NCBI RefSeq assembly: GCF_014288115.1
Contig: NZ_JACOOK010000003.1
Span: 248,001 to 312,000, forward strand
Direction of reading: 5' to 3'
DNA: 64,000 nucleotides
Source of the DNA: Alistipes_A hominis
GTDB taxonomy: Bacteria > Bacteroidota > Bacteroidia > Bacteroidales > Rikenellaceae
Positions 61,809-64,000 of the stretch are shown here, in pieces. Numbering within the stretch: the first letter of the stretch is position 1; the number at the start of each line of letters is the position of its first letter. The notes under the pieces were generated by a model that saw nothing but the letters and a program-made list of their open reading frames with translations, had not been told where the DNA came from and did not search any database. The position numbers and the translations under genes were made by a program.

Positions 61809-63028
61809 CGTCGTGCGGTGATTCGTTCGATTTCGTGTTGCAGGCATTTCGGCAGCCCTTGCAGGTGTCGGTGGCAGGCCATTTCGACCGAGTACATCCG
61901 GGCGATGCAGTAGTTCGTGTGCTCGCAACCGCAGCGCAACTCGCCCCGCTCTTTCATCCGATTGACGAAATCCGGTTCGTTGATCAGCGCGCGAGCCATC
62001 GCCACGCATTCGAATCCGCTGTCGAGCACCATGTCGATCTTTTCACGCGACACGAGGCCGCCGACATAGACCAGCGGCAGTTTCAGCGCTTTGCGGAATT
62101 GCAGCGCATCCTCGTAAAAATAAGCTTCGCGGAACGGTACCGACGGGATCATCCAGCGTCCGGCCATTTTGACGCCCGCTTTGAGCCACAACTGTTTCAT
62201 GTAGTAGGTCAGCGTGCGGATCGGCATCTGTCCGCGCATCACGTACATCGGCGCGCGGCTGACGAATCCGCCGCTCAGCACCAGCGCATGCGCCCCGCAC
62301 GCTTCGAGGTTGCGCGCCACTTCGATGCAGTCGTCGATTTCGAGCCCGCCGCGGAAGCCGTCGCGCATGTTGGTCTTGACCAGCACCGCCATATCGCTGC
62401 CGGCAGCTTCCATCGCCTCCTGCATACATATTTTCATGAAGCGCATCCGGTTTTCGAGCGATCCGCCGTATTCGTCGCGCCGCCGGTTCGTGTACGGCGA
62501 CAGGAATTGGCTGATCAGGTAGCCGTGTCCGGCGTGTACTTCGACGGCGTCGAATCCGGCTTCGCGGGCCAGTTTCACGGCCGTGCCGAACGCTTTAGCT
62601 ATTCCGGGGATTTCGTTTTTGCGCAGCCCCCGCACGAAGGTGGGGGAGTAGATGTTGAATCCGGACGAAGCGGACAGCGGCGTGCAGCCGCAGATGCCCC
62701 GGTGCGACATGTTGCCGCAGTGTCCGATCTGGATTCCGGCGGCGGCGCCTTCGGCGTGGATGGCGTCGGTGATCCGGCGCAGACCCGGCACGATCTCCGG
62801 ACGCAGCCACAACTGATGCGGAAACGACAGACCGTTGCGCGTTACCGAAGCATAGGCCAACGTCGTCATTCCGATGCCGCCGCGCGCGACGCTGCGGTGG
62901 TAGTCGTACAGCAGGTCGGTCGGCGAGTTGCCCGCGCACATGCCTTCGAAGGCGGCGGCGCGAATCGTGCGGTTGCGGAGGGTCAGCGGTCCGATTTTGC
63001 ACGGAGTGAACAACAGCGATTCTTTCAT
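61805..63028 (-). CDS. Old-yellow-enzyme family NADH:flavin oxidoreductase
   Basis: 407 aa FMN TIM barrel: FTPCKIGPLTLRNRTIRAAAFEGM, IQIGHCGNMS, GFDAVEVHAGHGYLISQFLSPYTNRR, DEYGGSLENRMRF, MAVLVKTNMRDGF, VYVGGLVSREK. Ends at a Cys-rich segment CGCEHTNYCIARMYSVEMAC where 2,4-dienoyl-CoA-reductase-type proteins carry an iron-sulfur cluster; one usual Cys is Thr here and an extra Cys precedes. The FAD/NADPH C-terminal half of BaiCD-type enzymes is absent. Reduces C=C next to a carbonyl; a steroid delta-4-3-ketone is a good candidate substrate given the neighbour. 9 bp after the 5-alpha-reductase gene. Confidence 0.88.
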   Translation of the reverse strand: MKESLLFTPCKIGPLTLRNRTIRAAAFEGMCAGNSPTDLLYDYHRSVARGGIGMTTLAYASVTRNGLSFPHQLWLRPEIVPGLRRITDAIHAEGAAAGIQIGHCGNMSHRGICGCTPLSASSGFNIYSPTFVRGLRKNEIPGIAKAFGTAVKLAREAGFDAVEVHAGHGYLISQFLSPYTNRRRDEYGGSLENRMRFMKICMQEAMEAAGSDMAVLVKTNMRDGFRGGLEIDDCIEVARNLEACGAHALVLSGGFVSRAPMYVMRGQMPIRTLTYYMKQLWLKAGVKMAGRWMIPSVPFREAYFYEDALQFRKALKLPLVYVGGLVSREKIDMVLDSGFECVAMARALINEPDFVNRMKERGELRCGCEHTNYCIARMYSVEMACHRHLQGLPKCLQHEIERITARR

Positions 63029-63037
63029 TTCGTTGTG

Positions 63038-63811
63038 CTAATAAATATAAGGGATAATCCGTTTGCGGCGCTGCGTGCGCAGTTGTTCGCCGAATAGTTC
63101 GTTGTAACGTTTGTAGATGGCGTCGGCGCGCGGTACGAGGTTCGCGAACGTCCAGATCGCGAATACCGCTCCGGCGGCCGACCAGGTCAGCACGGCGAAT
63201 CCGATCCATTCGACGATCTCGCCGAAATAGTTGGCCGAGGTTACGTAACGGAACATGCCGCCCTGCGGCAGGTAGTGGTTGCGGTCGCCCGGCTTGCGCA
63301 GGCGGCGGATGATCCGGTCGGAGTGGATGTTGACGGCCATTCCTGCGAAAAAGATCAGCGTGCCGACGATGAACTGCGGCGACAGCAGCCATTGCGGCGT
63401 GTAGTAGCCTTCCGGAGCTATGTAAAAGATCCAGCCGCCCTGCATCAGAGCGTTCAGCACGTTGAACGTCACGCCCATCAGTACGATCCCGAGCGGCATC
63501 GTGCTACGCCCTTTCAACAACAGCGGGTAGACGAACGCCCGGTTCAGGTAGTGGAGCTGGAACAGCCCGAAAAAGACCAGACATACCGCATCGCCGCGGC
63601 GCGGGGAGCAGAGGCAGAGGATACACATGGCGATGAAAACAGGGGCTTCCATCGCGATCCAGCCGAGCCGGTTGTCGATTTTCGGACCCCATTTCCCGTC
63701 GCGCAACATGCCGTACCCGGCCCGGACGAAAAACAGCGCGATGAAAACCACGACGGCCAGCGCCGTCATCCCTGCCAGAAAGAGGTCGTAATAGTGTGAA
63801 AGATCGGTCAT
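63038..63811 (-). CDS. 3-oxo-5-alpha-steroid 4-dehydrogenase (SRD5A-like) family protein
   Basis: 257 aa from ATG 63811 (MTDLSHYYDLFLAG), the same length as animal SRD5A; the extension to 63928 is non-coding. Six to seven hydrophobic helices. The C-terminal hallmark is clear: DRNHYLPQGGMFRYVTSANYF followed by GEIVEWIGFA (residues about 190-220), the NADPH/substrate region conserved from plant DET2 to human SRD5A. Also NRAFVYPLLLKGRS and FNVLNALMQGGWIFY. Integral-membrane reductase of delta-4 double bonds. First gene of a five-gene minus-strand run. Confidence 0.9.
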   Translation of the reverse strand: MTDLSHYYDLFLAGMTALAVVVFIALFFVRAGYGMLRDGKWGPKIDNRLGWIAMEAPVFIAMCILCLCSPRRGDAVCLVFFGLFQLHYLNRAFVYPLLLKGRSTMPLGIVLMGVTFNVLNALMQGGWIFYIAPEGYYTPQWLLSPQFIVGTLIFFAGMAVNIHSDRIIRRLRKPGDRNHYLPQGGMFRYVTSANYFGEIVEWIGFAVLTWSAAGAVFAIWTFANLVPRADAIYKRYNELFGEQLRTQRRKRIIPYIY

Positions 63812-64000
63812 ATTCTTCGGATGATTATGGAAAACAGCACCCAAGATACAAATTTTTTTTAAATGGCGGCGACCGGATTTTTCGGAAAGCCGGCGCTTTC
63901 CGAGCGTCCGGGGTACGAAACTCCTCATGCCGGCCGTTGCACGGCGACCGGCGACGGCGACTCGTCGCGCCGTATAAATTTCACCGAATATCCGAAATAT
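63812..64000. other. Window end, no gene recognised
   Basis: 189 bp upstream of the 5-alpha-reductase gene. A possible imperfect -7 box (TATCTTGG on the minus strand, near 63841-63848) lies about 30 bp before the start codon. No partial coding region is evident at the window edge. Confidence 0.4.

Overview
The window looks like a chromosomal segment of a high-GC member of the Bacteroidales, most likely Rikenellaceae/Alistipes. This is inferred from: the rpmB-rpmG-DUF4295-ftsY ribosomal block, which is typical of Bacteroidota; many Bacteroidota-type -7 promoter boxes (TAnnTTTG) in front of genes; GH20, DUF1080 and Tat-signal Gfo/Idh/MocA enzymes of glycan users; DUF4369/thioredoxin-like and 6-bladed propeller lipoproteins; and a G+C content that appears well above that of Bacteroides. 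No rRNA, tRNA, CRISPR array, integrase, transposase or phage gene was recognised.

Layout. 0-9.6 kb: DUF2807 surface protein, ftsY, ribosomal genes, secreted GH20 hexosaminidase, cinA, pyrD, pdxB. 9.6-18.9 kb: ureohydrolase, nhaA, FKBP lipoprotein, recF with a DUF721/DciA-like gene, TPR protein, ribH, Spx/ArsC-like protein, ferritin-like protein, mqnC (futalosine menaquinone route), 2x[4Fe-4S] ferredoxin. 18.9-25.8 kb: minus-strand run of glutamine cyclotransferase, metH, metF and M20 amidohydrolase. 25.9-30.9 kb: serS, TIGR04076 protein, plsY, YitT-like protein, miaB. 31.0-34.7 kb: an AT-richer block of six tandem paralogues encoding small exported proteins of unknown function, each with its own intergenic hairpin and promoter-like element. 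A divergent thioredoxin-like lipoprotein that has lost both catalytic cysteines follows.

36-47.4 kb: DUF3127 OB-fold protein with an SSB-like tail, cyclophilin, acyltransferase, a REC-REC-PPDK_N protein without the phosphohistidine domain, PhzF, a tandem ABC ATPase, and pgl-zwf-gnd (oxidative pentose phosphate pathway). 47.6-53.7 kb: a six-gene minus-strand unit (two-domain DUF1080 protein, sugar isomerase-like protein, two Tat-exported Gfo/Idh/MocA dehydrogenases, 2TM protein, ApbE) that fits oxidative 3-keto-glycoside breakdown outside the cytoplasm. 55-57.5 kb: secreted esterase and type-2 trpB with a classical-looking tryptophan attenuator (leader peptide with tandem Trp codons, terminator, and an antiterminator pairing that overlaps the leader stop codon). 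57.6-59.2 kb: an AT-rich thioredoxin-like/propeller lipoprotein pair with an A8-tract frameshift in the signal peptide. 59.2-63.8 kb: MscS channel, two short-chain dehydrogenases, an old-yellow-enzyme reductase and a steroid 5-alpha-reductase homologue, tightly packed on one strand. This is a candidate steroid/bile-acid reducing cluster.

The strongest leads are the six-paralogue array (least explained), the steroid cluster, and the trpB2 attenuator. All functional calls rest on sequence reading alone; no database search was run.
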